64,000 nucleotides of DNA from Corynebacterium halotolerans YIM 70093 = DSM 44683 (GTDB taxonomy: Bacteria; Actinomycetota; Actinomycetes; Mycobacteriales; Mycobacteriaceae): positions 2,274,075 to 2,338,074 of the forward strand of contig NC_020302.1 of the NCBI RefSeq assembly GCF_000341345.1. The letters run 5' to 3'. Below the pieces are notes generated by a model. That model searched no databases. It worked only from the letters and a program-made list of their open reading frames with translations, and was not told where the DNA came from. Positions 19,309 through 27,348 of the stretch are shown piece by piece (position 1 is the stretch's first letter; each line of letters starts with the position of its first letter). Both the position numbers and the translations under genes were made by a program.

Positions 19309-20448
19309 CTAGCCCTCCTCGGCCACCAGGATGTCGGCGACCATGCCGTCGGCCAGCAGCCGGCCGGAATCGGTCAGCCGCAGGCGGTCGCCGGCGGTCT
19401 CGAGCAGTCCGCGGCCGATGAACCCCTCGATCACCGGCCGCGCACCGGCACGGAACCACGCCGTGGGCACGCCCTCGCGCAGGCGCATGCCGAGCATGAT
19501 CCGCTCGGTGTGGTGGTCCTCGTCGGTCAGGTGCTCCACGTCCTTGATGGGCAGCTCGTCGGCCGCGATCATCGACGAGTACCGCGCCGGGTGCTTGACG
19601 TGGTAGAAGCGCTGGTCACCGAGGTGGGAGTGGGCGCCGGGGCCGGCTCCCCACCAGTCGCCGTCGGTCCAGTAGATGTGGTTGTGGCGGCACTCGCCCC
19701 CCGGCTTCGCCCAGTTGGAGACCTCGTACCAGTCGAACCCCTCGCCGCGCAGGCGGGCGTCGATCAGCTCGAAGCGGGAGGCGTAGACGTCCTCGTCGGG
19801 AGCGGGCAATTCGCCGCGGCGGACCTTGCGGGCCATGGCGGTGCCGTCCTCCACGATCAGGGAGTAGGCGGAGACGTGGTCCACGCCGGCGCCGATCACC
19901 GCGTCCAATGTCTTACGCACGTCGTCGTCGGTCTCGGTGGGCGTGCCGTAGATCATGTCCAGGTTGACGTGCCCGAAGCCGGCCGCCTTGGCCTCACGGG
20001 CGGCCTCCACGGGCCGGCCCGGGGTGTGGGCCCGCTCCAGCACGCGCAGCACCCCGGCCGAGGCGGACTGCATGCCCAGCGAGATGCGGTTGTAGCCCGC
20101 GTCCAGCAGCCCCGCGAAGAACTCGGGCGAGGTGGACTCGGGGTTGGATTCGGTGGTGATCTCCGCGCCCGGGGCCAGCCCGAAGGTGTTGCGCACGGCC
20201 GAGAGCACCCGCCCCAGGCCATCCGCGCCCAGCAGTGAGGGGGTGCCGCCGCCGATGAACACGGTCTCGGCCGGACGCTCCCCCACCCGCGCCACGGCGA
20301 GCTCCAGTTCGCGTTCCAGGGCGTCGAGGTAGGACTCGGGCGAGGCCGAGGTGCCCAGTTCGCCGGGGGTGTAGGTGTTGAAGTCGCAGTAGCCGCAGCG
20401 GGTGGCGCAGAAGGGGACGTGCACGTAGACGCCGAAGGGGGTAGTCAT
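19309..20448 (-). CDS. hemW: Radical SAM protein HemW (heme chaperone, HemN-like)
   Basis: A 379-residue radical-SAM protein. The cluster motif is CATRCGYCDFNTY (about residues 13-25, CxxxCxxC), followed by FIGGGTPSLL and the HemN C-terminal domain. HemW proteins insert heme into respiratory enzymes; they are often misnamed coproporphyrinogen III oxidase. The N-terminus lacks the extra Cys and extension typical of true HemN. Placement after hrcA is conserved in actinobacteria. Confidence 0.93.
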   Translation of the reverse strand: MTTPFGVYVHVPFCATRCGYCDFNTYTPGELGTSASPESYLDALERELELAVARVGERPAETVFIGGGTPSLLGADGLGRVLSAVRNTFGLAPGAEITTESNPESTSPEFFAGLLDAGYNRISLGMQSASAGVLRVLERAHTPGRPVEAAREAKAAGFGHVNLDMIYGTPTETDDDVRKTLDAVIGAGVDHVSAYSLIVEDGTAMARKVRRGELPAPDEDVYASRFELIDARLRGEGFDWYEVSNWAKPGGECRHNHIYWTDGDWWGAGPGAHSHLGDQRFYHVKHPARYSSMIAADELPIKDVEHLTDEDHHTERIMLGMRLREGVPTAWFRAGARPVIEGFIGRGLLETAGDRLRLTDSGRLLADGMVADILVAEEG

Positions 20449-20568
20449 ATCCCGCCCAGTCTAGCTGGCGGCCGAGCGGTCCAGAAGTGGGCGGCTCAGC
20501 CGGGGATCCGCGTTCCCCGATATCAGGATCACGCAATCAGAATCACGTCGTCCGCGGAGCCGCCCGGT

Positions 20569-21249
20569 CTAGCTGGCCGCGCCCCGATCCCTCGCACGCT
20601 TGGCGGCCACCCGGGCCACGACGGCGTCGACACGCGCGCGCTCGACGAGGAACGCCGGCGGATTCGCCCCGCGCATGGTGCGCGCGTAGACGGGGTGGGC
20701 GTCGGCGACGGTGTGCAGCCACCCCTCGGCCGCCGCGGTGACGTGCCTGCCGACGCGCGCGTAGAGGTGCGGCAGGGACACGGCGTCGAGGTGGTGGGCC
20801 ACGGCCTCGGTCTGGTCGAGGACCCAGTCGACGAGCCCCTCGAGGTGCTCGGTCACGTTCTCGGTGCGCCCGTTGAGCGCGGCGGCCAGTTCGCGCACGA
20901 CGATCGGCGAGCTGGAGATGGGGTGCGCGGCCTCCAGCGCCCGGGCGTCGAGAAGCTCAGGTTCCGGCAGCTGGTTACCGGGGCTGGCGGAGGCGCTGAG
21001 GGTGCCGGCGCGCACGCCGGAGGTCAGGGCCTGGCGCAGGCCGAGCAGCTCGCCGACGGCGCGGCGGGAGTCGGCGCGGGCGTCCTCGATGATCTCGGAG
21101 AACTCCTCGAGGCACTCCCGGGCCAGCTCGGGATCCCAGTCGGCGATCGACTCGATGAGGTGCTCGATGTACTCGGCCACCTCGTCGCCGATGTTGTAGA
21201 TCTCCTGCGTGAGTTCCCGGTGGCGCAGCTCGGCCGCGATCTTGTGCAT
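20569..21249 (-). CDS. Conserved hypothetical helical protein
   Basis: A 226-residue soluble, mainly helical protein of unknown function. The N-terminal half (MHKIAAELRHRELTQEIYNIGDEVAEYIEHLIESIADWDPELARECLEEFSEIIEDARADSRRAVGELLGL) is amphipathic and acidic. The C-terminal half contains conserved-looking VVRELAAALNGRTENVTEHLEGLVDWVLDQTEAVAHHL and WLHTVADAHPVYARTMRG. The ATG at 21249 is 9 nt after AAGGAG; an in-frame ATG at 21309 lacks such a site. Located between fadD15 and hemW, 120 bp upstream of the latter. Confidence 0.7.
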   Translation of the reverse strand: MHKIAAELRHRELTQEIYNIGDEVAEYIEHLIESIADWDPELARECLEEFSEIIEDARADSRRAVGELLGLRQALTSGVRAGTLSASASPGNQLPEPELLDARALEAAHPISSSPIVVRELAAALNGRTENVTEHLEGLVDWVLDQTEAVAHHLDAVSLPHLYARVGRHVTAAAEGWLHTVADAHPVYARTMRGANPPAFLVERARVDAVVARVAAKRARDRGAAS

Positions 21250-21323
21250 GCTGGGCTGCTCCTTTCGACGGGCGGACAAGTCTGAAGTTGAGGTTGAGAG
21301 TTTAGCCAACGCCTGCTGACTCT

Positions 21324-21352
21324 AGGGTAGTTTCCGCGGCGTTTCAGTCCGA
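21324..21352 (-). promoter_or_regulatory. Candidate promoter for the helical protein at 20569-21249
   Basis: On the minus strand TCGGAC (21347-21352) is separated by 17 nt from TACCCT (21324-21329), which fits the loose corynebacterial -10 TAnnnT. It would give a leader of about 70 nt. Also directly downstream of fadD15, so read-through is possible. Confidence 0.35.
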
Positions 21353-21367
21353 CGCGCCGGAGAAGTT

Positions 21368-23200
21368 CTAGCGCTGGTAGATCTCCTCGATGTCATCGGC
21401 GTAGCGGCGGAAGACGACGTTGCGCTTGACCTTCATGGTCGGGGTGATCTCCCCCTCCTCCTCGGTCAGGTCGTGGTCGAGGATGCGGAAGCGCTTGATG
21501 CCCTCGGTGTGCGAGACCGTGGAGTTGGCGAGGTTGACCGCGTCCTGGATCTCCGCGCGCAGGGCCGGGTCGTGCGCCAGCTCCCTGACGGAACGATTCT
21601 CCGGGATGTTGTGGTCGAGCCGCCAGCGCAGGAGGCTGTCCTCGTCGAGGGTCACCAGCGCGCCGATGAAGGGCTTGCCGTCGCCGACCACCAGCGCCTG
21701 GGAGATCAGCGGGTGGGAGGCCAGCTTCTCCTCCAGCGGGGCGGGCGAGACGTTCTTGCCGCCGGCGGTGACGATCAGGTCCTTCTTGCGTCCGGTGATG
21801 ATGATGTGGCCGGTCTCGTCGATCTCGCCGAGGTCGCCGGTGTTGAACCAGCCCCCCACATCCAGCGCCTCGGCGGTGGCCTCCGGGTTGTTCCAGTAAC
21901 CGGCGAACACCCCCTCGCCGCGGATGCAGATCTCGCCGGCGTCGTTGATCTTCGCGGAGTAGCCGCCCAGCGGCTGGCCCACGGTGCCGATCCTGACGTC
22001 GGTGAAGTCGACCGCCGCGGCCGCGCAGGTCTCGGTCAGGCCGTAGCCCTCGTAGACCGGCAGGCCCACTCCGCGGAAGAAGTGGCGCAGCTCCGGACTC
22101 ATGGCGGAACCACCCGTGATGCAGTACTTCACCGCCCCACCCACGGCCGACTTGAGCTTGGAGTAGACCAGCCGGTCATAGAGCCGGCGCCTGGCGGCGA
22201 GCACCCTCGACGGACCGTCCGGGGTGTCGAGCGCCTTCGAGTACTCGACGGCGGTCTTCTCCGCGCGCTCGAAGATCTTGGCCTTCAGGGGGCCACCGTC
22301 GGCGGCCTTGTTCGCGGCGGCGTTGCGCACCTTCTCGAACACGCGCGGCACGCCCAGGATCATGTGCGGGCGGGTGCGCTGGAACTCCACGGTCAGGGTG
22401 GACACGTCCGACCAGTGCGACTGGGTCGCCCCGCCGATGACCACGGCCAGGGACACCGCGCGCGCCAGCACGTGCGCCATGGGCAGGTAGGTCAGGATGC
22501 GGGTGCCCGGCACCGCGATGGCACCGATGGGGTGGGTCAGCAGCGCGCGGATCTGGTGGATCCAGTTGCGGTGGGTGAGGATGCAGCCCTTGGGCTTGCC
22601 CGTGGTGCCGGAGGTGTAGACGAGGCTGGCCAGGTCCTCGTGCCGGATGCCGGCGATGCGGCGGTCGACCTCGGCGTCGTCGATGGCGCGGCCCTCGAAC
22701 TTGAGGGTCTCCACCGCCGAGGAGTTGATCTCCAGGATGCGGCGCAGCCGCGACGGCGAGCCGGCCAGCTGCGGGGTGCCGTCGGGCTGCAGCACCAGGT
22801 GCTCCATCTGGCTGGTGTGCTCGCGGGTCTCACTGAGCGCCAGCACGGCGCCGGAGTCCTCGATGATCCACTGGATCTGGGTCAGCGAGGACGACGGGTA
22901 GATCGGCACGCTCGCCGCCCCCGTGGCCCAGATGGCGAAGTCCAGCAGCGACCACTCGTAGCGGGTGGCCGACAGCAGCGCGACCCGGTCCCCGGGTTCC
23001 ACCCCCATGGCGATCAGCCCCTTGGCCACCTCGTAGATCTCGTCGCGGAACTCCTGGGCGGTGACGTTGATCCACTCGTAGTTGGCCGGGCGGGTGAACA
23101 GCACCCCGTGCGGGCGGGACCGGGCGGTCGCGAGCAGGGCGGACAGGCAGTTGTCTTCGGCGCGCAGTTCAAACTCGGCCGGGGTGGTGTACTCCTGCAC
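21368..23200 (-). CDS. fadD15: Long-chain fatty acid-CoA ligase (FadD15 type)
   Basis: Adenylate-forming enzyme activating long-chain fatty acids as acyl-CoA. The AMP-binding signature LVYTSGTTGKPKGCILTHRNW (about residues 190-210), the GYGLTETCAAA motif (about 385-395), YWNNPEATAEAL and the hinge ITGRKKDLIVTAGGKNVSPAPLEEKL (about 465-490) are intact, as is the terminal lysine region GEITPTMKVKRN. 610 residues is normal for this group. GTG start. Divergent from malQ with 159 bp between the starts. Confidence 0.94.
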   Translation of the reverse strand: MQEYTTPAEFELRAEDNCLSALLATARSRPHGVLFTRPANYEWINVTAQEFRDEIYEVAKGLIAMGVEPGDRVALLSATRYEWSLLDFAIWATGAASVPIYPSSSLTQIQWIIEDSGAVLALSETREHTSQMEHLVLQPDGTPQLAGSPSRLRRILEINSSAVETLKFEGRAIDDAEVDRRIAGIRHEDLASLVYTSGTTGKPKGCILTHRNWIHQIRALLTHPIGAIAVPGTRILTYLPMAHVLARAVSLAVVIGGATQSHWSDVSTLTVEFQRTRPHMILGVPRVFEKVRNAAANKAADGGPLKAKIFERAEKTAVEYSKALDTPDGPSRVLAARRRLYDRLVYSKLKSAVGGAVKYCITGGSAMSPELRHFFRGVGLPVYEGYGLTETCAAAAVDFTDVRIGTVGQPLGGYSAKINDAGEICIRGEGVFAGYWNNPEATAEALDVGGWFNTGDLGEIDETGHIIITGRKKDLIVTAGGKNVSPAPLEEKLASHPLISQALVVGDGKPFIGALVTLDEDSLLRWRLDHNIPENRSVRELAHDPALRAEIQDAVNLANSTVSHTEGIKRFRILDHDLTEEEGEITPTMKVKRNVVFRRYADDIEEIYQR

Positions 23201-23359
23201 GGGGGGCGATCCTCTCAGTCGTGGGGCGGGTCAGGGCGCAAAACATGACGGTTTCCTCATAACGGTACCGCCCGTCCGGAGGATCCGCTGACGCGACGTG
23301 GCGGTTGGTTCCGGAATTCCCGCGGCGAAAGCCCGCCGGTGATGGCAGGATATGGACTT

Positions 23360-25498
23360 GTGACTTACCAGGACGTGCTGAGAGAACTCGCCGACGCCCA
23401 CGGCGTCGCCACAAGCTATGTCGCCAGTGACGGCAAGGAGAAGACCGTCGCAGAGGACACACTGCTGAAGATTCTGCGCGCGCTCGACGTGCCGCTTGGC
23501 GACGCCCCCGACGAGGCCGAGGTCCGCGCGGCGCTGACCGCGCTCCACGAGGCCGAGGCCTCCCGCCCGCTGCCACCGACCGTCGTCGCGGTCGAGGGGG
23601 CGCGACCGACCTTCGACGTCCACGTCCACCACGGTGACCCGGCCGACGTCCACCTGCTCCTCGAGGACGGTTCCCGCCGCGAGGTCACCCAGGAGGACAA
23701 CTGGACCACGCCCGTGGAGGTGGACGGCATTTCCTGGGGCGAGGCGACCTTCCGCATCCCGGGTGACCTGCCCCAGGGCTGGCACACCATCGTGCTGCAG
23801 TCGAATGACCGGCACGCCGAGGCCACGCTGATCATCACCCCGGCGCGGCTGTCCACCACGGACAAGTATCTGGCCGAGCCGGCCGCCGGCGTGATGGCCC
23901 AGATCTACTCGGTGCGCTCCGAGGACTCCTGGGGCATCGGCGACTTCCACGACATGGGCCTGCTCGCCGAGACCCTGGCCAGGGAGGCCGGCGCGGACTA
24001 CCTGCTGGTCAATCCCATGCACGCGGCCGAACCCGTCCCGCCCGTGGAGGACTCGCCCTACCTGCCGACCACCCGGCGGTTCATCAACCCGATCTACCTG
24101 CGCATCGAGGACCTGCCCGAGTACGACCTGCTCGACGCCTCCGTCCGCGAGGACGTCGAGGAGCTGGCCTCCGAGCTGCGCGAGCTCAACCGCACCCCGG
24201 ACTTCCTCGAGCGCAACCCCGTCTACGACGGCAAGCTCCAGGTCCTGCACGAGCTGTTCAACCTGCGCGGGTCCGGGAAGCGCGAGGACGCCTTCCGCGC
24301 GTACAAGGACCGCGAGGGCCAGGGCCTGCAGGACTTCGCCGACTGGTGCGCCCGGCGCGAGCTCGACCAGGTCCACGCCCAGCGGGCCCACGCCGTGTCC
24401 CCGGATCTCGACGAGCTGGCTGAGTTCTACATGTGGCTGCAGTTCCTCTGCGACGAGCAGCTCGCCGCCGCCCAGCAGCGGGCCCGGGACGCCGGGATGT
24501 CGATCGGCATCATGGCCGACCTGGCCGTCGGCGTGCACCCGGGGGGCGCCGACGCCCACAACCTCGCGCCGTGGCTGGCCCCCGACGCGTCCGTGGGAGC
24601 CCCGCCGGACGGCTACAACCAGCAGGGCCAGGACTGGTCCCAGCCGCCGTGGAACCCGCGCAAGCTCGCGGAGGCCGGCTACCGCCCGTGGCGGGATCTG
24701 CTGGCCACCGTGCTGCGCCACTCCGGCGGCATCCGCGTCGACCACATCCTGGGCCTGTTCCGCCTGTACTTCATCCCGCGGATGCAGTCGCCGACCACCG
24801 GCACCTACGTGAACTTTGACCACGAGGCGCTCGTCGGGGTGCTGGCGCTGGAGGCGGAGCGGGCCGGTGCCGTGGTCATCGGTGAGGATCTGGGCACCTT
24901 CGAGCCGTGGGTGCAGGACGTGCTGGCCGAGCGCGGCGTGATGGGCACCTCGGTCCTGTGGTTCGAGTCCTCCCCGTCGGTGGAGGGCCCGCGCAAGCAG
25001 GAGGAGTACCGGAAGCTGGCGTTGTCGTCCGTGACCACCCATGATCTCCCGCCGACCGCCGGGTACCTGGCCGGCGAGCACATCGACCTGCGTGAACGCC
25101 TCGGCGTGCTCACCACCGATCCGGAGGAAGAGCACCGCGGGGACCGGGCCTGGCAGGCGCAGATCCTCAACCGGGTGCGCGAGGCCGGCGAATTTTCCGG
25201 TACCGGGTTGGCTGAGCGCGATTTCGAGGGGCTGGCGCGTGACGAGCGCGGTCCCGTGGGCGAACTGATGGCCGGCATGCACCGCTTCATCTCCGGCACC
25301 CCCTCCGCCCTGAGCTGCACCGCGCTGGTGGACATGGTCGGCGACGTCCGCGCCCAGAACCAGCCGGGCACCAACAACGAGCAGTACCCCAACTGGTGCG
25401 TGCCCCTGTGCGACGGTTCCGGCGAGCCGGTGCTCATCGAGGACCTGGCCGGCAATGAGCTGTTCCGGAAGATCGCGGAGGCGTCGCGGCGGCACTAG
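23360..25498 (+). CDS. malQ: 4-alpha-glucanotransferase
   Basis: GH77 enzyme that disproportionates maltodextrins, linking maltose and glycogen breakdown. The protein has an N-terminal extension (about residues 1-155) usual in actinobacterial MalQ, then GVMAQIYSVRSEDSWGIGDFHDM, ADYLLVNPMHAAEP, GIMADLAVGVHPGGAD, IRVDHILGLFRLYFIPR (catalytic Asp in RVDH), GEDLGTF (catalytic Glu/Asp) and TTHDLPPTAGY. I start at GTG 23360 (GTGACTTACCAG) with GCAGGA 9 nt upstream, giving 712 residues; ATG at 23342 is the alternative and adds 6 residues. Repeat copy C lies 70 bp downstream. Confidence 0.95.
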   Translation: MTYQDVLRELADAHGVATSYVASDGKEKTVAEDTLLKILRALDVPLGDAPDEAEVRAALTALHEAEASRPLPPTVVAVEGARPTFDVHVHHGDPADVHLLLEDGSRREVTQEDNWTTPVEVDGISWGEATFRIPGDLPQGWHTIVLQSNDRHAEATLIITPARLSTTDKYLAEPAAGVMAQIYSVRSEDSWGIGDFHDMGLLAETLAREAGADYLLVNPMHAAEPVPPVEDSPYLPTTRRFINPIYLRIEDLPEYDLLDASVREDVEELASELRELNRTPDFLERNPVYDGKLQVLHELFNLRGSGKREDAFRAYKDREGQGLQDFADWCARRELDQVHAQRAHAVSPDLDELAEFYMWLQFLCDEQLAAAQQRARDAGMSIGIMADLAVGVHPGGADAHNLAPWLAPDASVGAPPDGYNQQGQDWSQPPWNPRKLAEAGYRPWRDLLATVLRHSGGIRVDHILGLFRLYFIPRMQSPTTGTYVNFDHEALVGVLALEAERAGAVVIGEDLGTFEPWVQDVLAERGVMGTSVLWFESSPSVEGPRKQEEYRKLALSSVTTHDLPPTAGYLAGEHIDLRERLGVLTTDPEEEHRGDRAWQAQILNRVREAGEFSGTGLAERDFEGLARDERGPVGELMAGMHRFISGTPSALSCTALVDMVGDVRAQNQPGTNNEQYPNWCVPLCDGSGEPVLIEDLAGNELFRKIAEASRRH

Positions 25499-25568
25499 AT
25501 TTCTGGGATCCTGGGTTTCTGGCCGGATTGGTCTGGTTGGTCCGGTTCGGGTGCGGTCCCGGGCCCAG

Positions 25569-25651
25569 GTCGAGATCACGTCGTCGAAAGGGGATCTGGT
25601 TTCGACCCGATTGGTCGAGATCAGATCCCCTTTCGACAACGTGATCTCGAC
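25569..25651. repeat. 83-bp palindromic repeat, copy C
   Basis: Arms 25569-25607 and 25613-25651 (39 nt each, 3 mismatches) around CGATT. Both ends read GTCGAGATCACG / CGTGATCTCGAC. It lies downstream of malQ and upstream of the DUF559-like gene, which is closed on its other side by copy D. Confidence 0.92.
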
Positions 25652-25716
25652 GTAAAGCCAAAAGCCTCAGTATCTACGAGGTAGAGGCTCCGCTACAACC
25701 GGCCGTTCTCCTCCCC

Positions 25717-25741
25717 TGTGGAGAACATTGCGTTATCCACA
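25717..25741. promoter_or_regulatory. Inverted pair of DnaA-box-like sequences
   Basis: TTATCCACA at 25733-25741 is a perfect match to the DnaA-box consensus. TGTGGAGAA at 25717-25725 is its inverse with one change. Together they form a CTGTGGA / TCCACAG hairpin with a 13-nt loop, about 60 bp before the DUF559-like gene. Function unknown; only the sequence match is certain. Confidence 0.5.
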
Positions 25742-25803
25742 GACGGTGGGGTTCCCGCGGCCGCTCACGCGCGGATCAGGCCCCGGTCGTGCACACTGAC
25801 CGC

Positions 25804-26778
25804 ATGAAGAACTGGGGGAAACATTTTGGATTGGTGGAGCTGCGTAAAGTCAGGATCTCGGAGGTCGACCTCTTGGAGCGCCTGCATTCGGGGGAGTTCA
25901 TCAAGTTGACGGACGAGATCAGCATGAACGCGGAACGTTTTGCTGCGCTGCCCACCTGGGACAAGGCGACCGCCAGGGCCGCCGCTGTGGCTCTGACCGT
26001 GGACCGGGCCGTGATCTCAGGGCGGGCAGCGGCACGTCTGCAGGAGATCGAAATTCTGGGCACCGATCCGCTGGTGGATCTGCAGCTGCTTGACGGAAAG
26101 AAACCGGTGGCGAAAAGGTTCTGGCCTGAGGGCGTGATCTACCGTTCGACCTACCTTCCCGCCACTCAGCTGACAGAAGAACACGGGATGAGAACCACCC
26201 GGATCCTGCGGACGGTCGCCGACATCGCCCGCTTCCACGGTGTTCTGGATGGGGTGGTCGCGCTCGATTCGGTACGTCGGAGATGGTCCGGTCTCACCCT
26301 CGAACAACTCGAGACCGGTCTCCTCGGTAAATTCTCGTACCGCGGTATCTCCCGGGTTCGTGAGGCACTGCATCTGTCCATCCCCAATTCCGGAAGCGTT
26401 CCCGAAACCCTCGCCCGTTTTCTCCTGCTCCAGGCGGGCTTGTCCGAGATCAGGAGCATCCGACCGCAAGCGAGAATCTACTACGGCCCCTACGGCCAGT
26501 ACTTTGAGGTCGACCTTCTCATCAACGGGTGGCTGATCATCGAGATTGACGGCGAGGTGAAATACGACGACGAGACCTACGGCAAGGTGGCGGAAATCAT
26601 CAAGGACGAGCGCGACCGCGAAAAGATTCTGCAGAATCTCGGGTACGTCGTCATCCGAGTCGGATACCGGCACATGCATTCGCGAGCTGATGGTTCATGC
26701 GAGTTCCTTGACCTGGTCAGCGCCAAGCTGAAGAGCTCCCCGGATCGCTTACCGGTCCGCGAATCGGCTGCCGGCTAA
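25804..26778 (+). CDS. Orphan protein with C-terminal DUF559/Vsr-like nuclease domain
   Basis: A 324-residue protein. The first about 200 residues resemble the AbiEi-like module of actinobacterial orphan proteins (DKATARAAAVALTVDRAVISGRAAARLQEIEIL; GMRTTRILRTVADIARFHG). The C-terminal part (YFEVDLLINGWLIIEIDGEVKYDDETYGKVAEIIKDERDREKILQNLGYVVIRVGYRHM, about 235-295) has the D...ExD pattern of a PD-(D/E)xK fold as in DUF559. Base composition is visibly lower in G+C than neighbours. It sits between repeats C and D, and its last five codons and TAA lie in a block shared with the flank of repeat B. Role unknown; horizontally acquired is an inference. ATG at 25804 is preferred. Confidence 0.75.
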   Translation: MKNWGKHFGLVELRKVRISEVDLLERLHSGEFIKLTDEISMNAERFAALPTWDKATARAAAVALTVDRAVISGRAAARLQEIEILGTDPLVDLQLLDGKKPVAKRFWPEGVIYRSTYLPATQLTEEHGMRTTRILRTVADIARFHGVLDGVVALDSVRRRWSGLTLEQLETGLLGKFSYRGISRVREALHLSIPNSGSVPETLARFLLLQAGLSEIRSIRPQARIYYGPYGQYFEVDLLINGWLIIEIDGEVKYDDETYGKVAEIIKDERDREKILQNLGYVVIRVGYRHMHSRADGSCEFLDLVSAKLKSSPDRLPVRESAAG

Positions 26779-26792
26779 CGCTGCCACTGATC

Positions 26793-26875
26793 GTCGAGAC
26801 CGCGTCGTCGAAAGGGGATCTCGTTTCGACTCGCTTGGTCGAAACGAGATCCCCTTTCGACGAAGTGCTTTCGAC
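26793..26875. repeat. 83-bp palindromic repeat, copy D
   Basis: Arms 26793-26831 and 26837-26875 around CGCTT; 26 nt (26805-26830 with 26838-26863) pair perfectly. It starts 14 bp after the stop of the DUF559-like gene. Its left flank 26761-26801 matches 19094-19134 (flank of copy B) at 37 of 41 positions. A partial echo (GAGGTGCCTTCGAC) follows on the right. Confidence 0.92.
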
Positions 26876-26933
26876 GAGGTGCCTTCGACACCGCAGACAC
26901 CGCAGAAAACCGGGACTGCGCTCAAGCCGGTCC

Positions 26934-27074
26934 CTAGATCAGCGAGACCAGCCAGGCGATCACGACGATGGCGATGAGAACCCACAGCGCCTGCGTGACG
27001 CGCGACTGCGGGTACTTGCGCTTACGCTTCGGCAGCTTCTGGTCTTCCTTGCGCAGTTCCTCGGGATTGGCCAT
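26934..27074 (-). CDS. Small single-helix membrane protein
   Basis: A 46-residue protein: a charged N-terminus (MANPEELRKEDQKLPKRKRKYPQSR) followed by one membrane helix (VTQALWVLIAIVVIAWLVSLI) at the very C-terminus. The ATG at 27074 is preceded by an AGGA ribosome site; a longer reading to 27200 has no coding character. It follows the small membrane protein and M3 peptidase on the same strand. Function unknown. Confidence 0.6.
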   Translation of the reverse strand: MANPEELRKEDQKLPKRKRKYPQSRVTQALWVLIAIVVIAWLVSLI

Positions 27075-27120
27075 CGATTCCTGATCTCTTCTCAAGGGCG
27101 GGGTGGATGTGCCTGTGAGT

Positions 27121-27345
27121 CTACTTCCCGGTTCCGGGGGAATCAGAATCCTCAGCCGACCCCGACGCCCCGGTCTGCGCCCAGAACCGCGTCCACGCAT
27201 GGGCGGTGCCGTCGACGGCCCGCAGCAGCAACCCGGCGAAGACCGCGGCCAGGGGCAGGGCCACGAGCATCACCAGCGGCACCTGCAGCCACAGGGAGGC
27301 CGAGGTCACGAACTGCGTGATCGAATTGAGGACGTCCGTGATCAT
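27121..27345 (-). CDS. Small membrane protein
   Basis: A 74-residue protein with one long hydrophobic segment (LWLQVPLVMLVALPLAAVFAGLLLRAV, about 19-45) and a polar, acidic tail. It begins 3 bp after the M3 peptidase stop, so it is likely translated from the same message. No family recognised. Confidence 0.6.
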   Translation of the reverse strand: MITDVLNSITQFVTSASLWLQVPLVMLVALPLAAVFAGLLLRAVDGTAHAWTRFWAQTGASGSAEDSDSPGTGK

Positions 27346-27348
27346 CGG

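Larger units (their letters stand above)
25499..25803. other. Intergenic region malQ to DUF559-like gene
   Basis: A 305-bp gap containing repeat copy C (25569-25651) and an inverted pair of DnaA-box-like 9-mers (25717-25741). It is AT-richer toward the downstream gene. No protein-coding reading is convincing. Confidence 0.6.

Noticed and set aside
10882..26875. Reading the repeats as a CRISPR array
   Set aside because: Copies are kilobases apart in separate intergenic gaps, palindromic, without regular spacers or cas genes.
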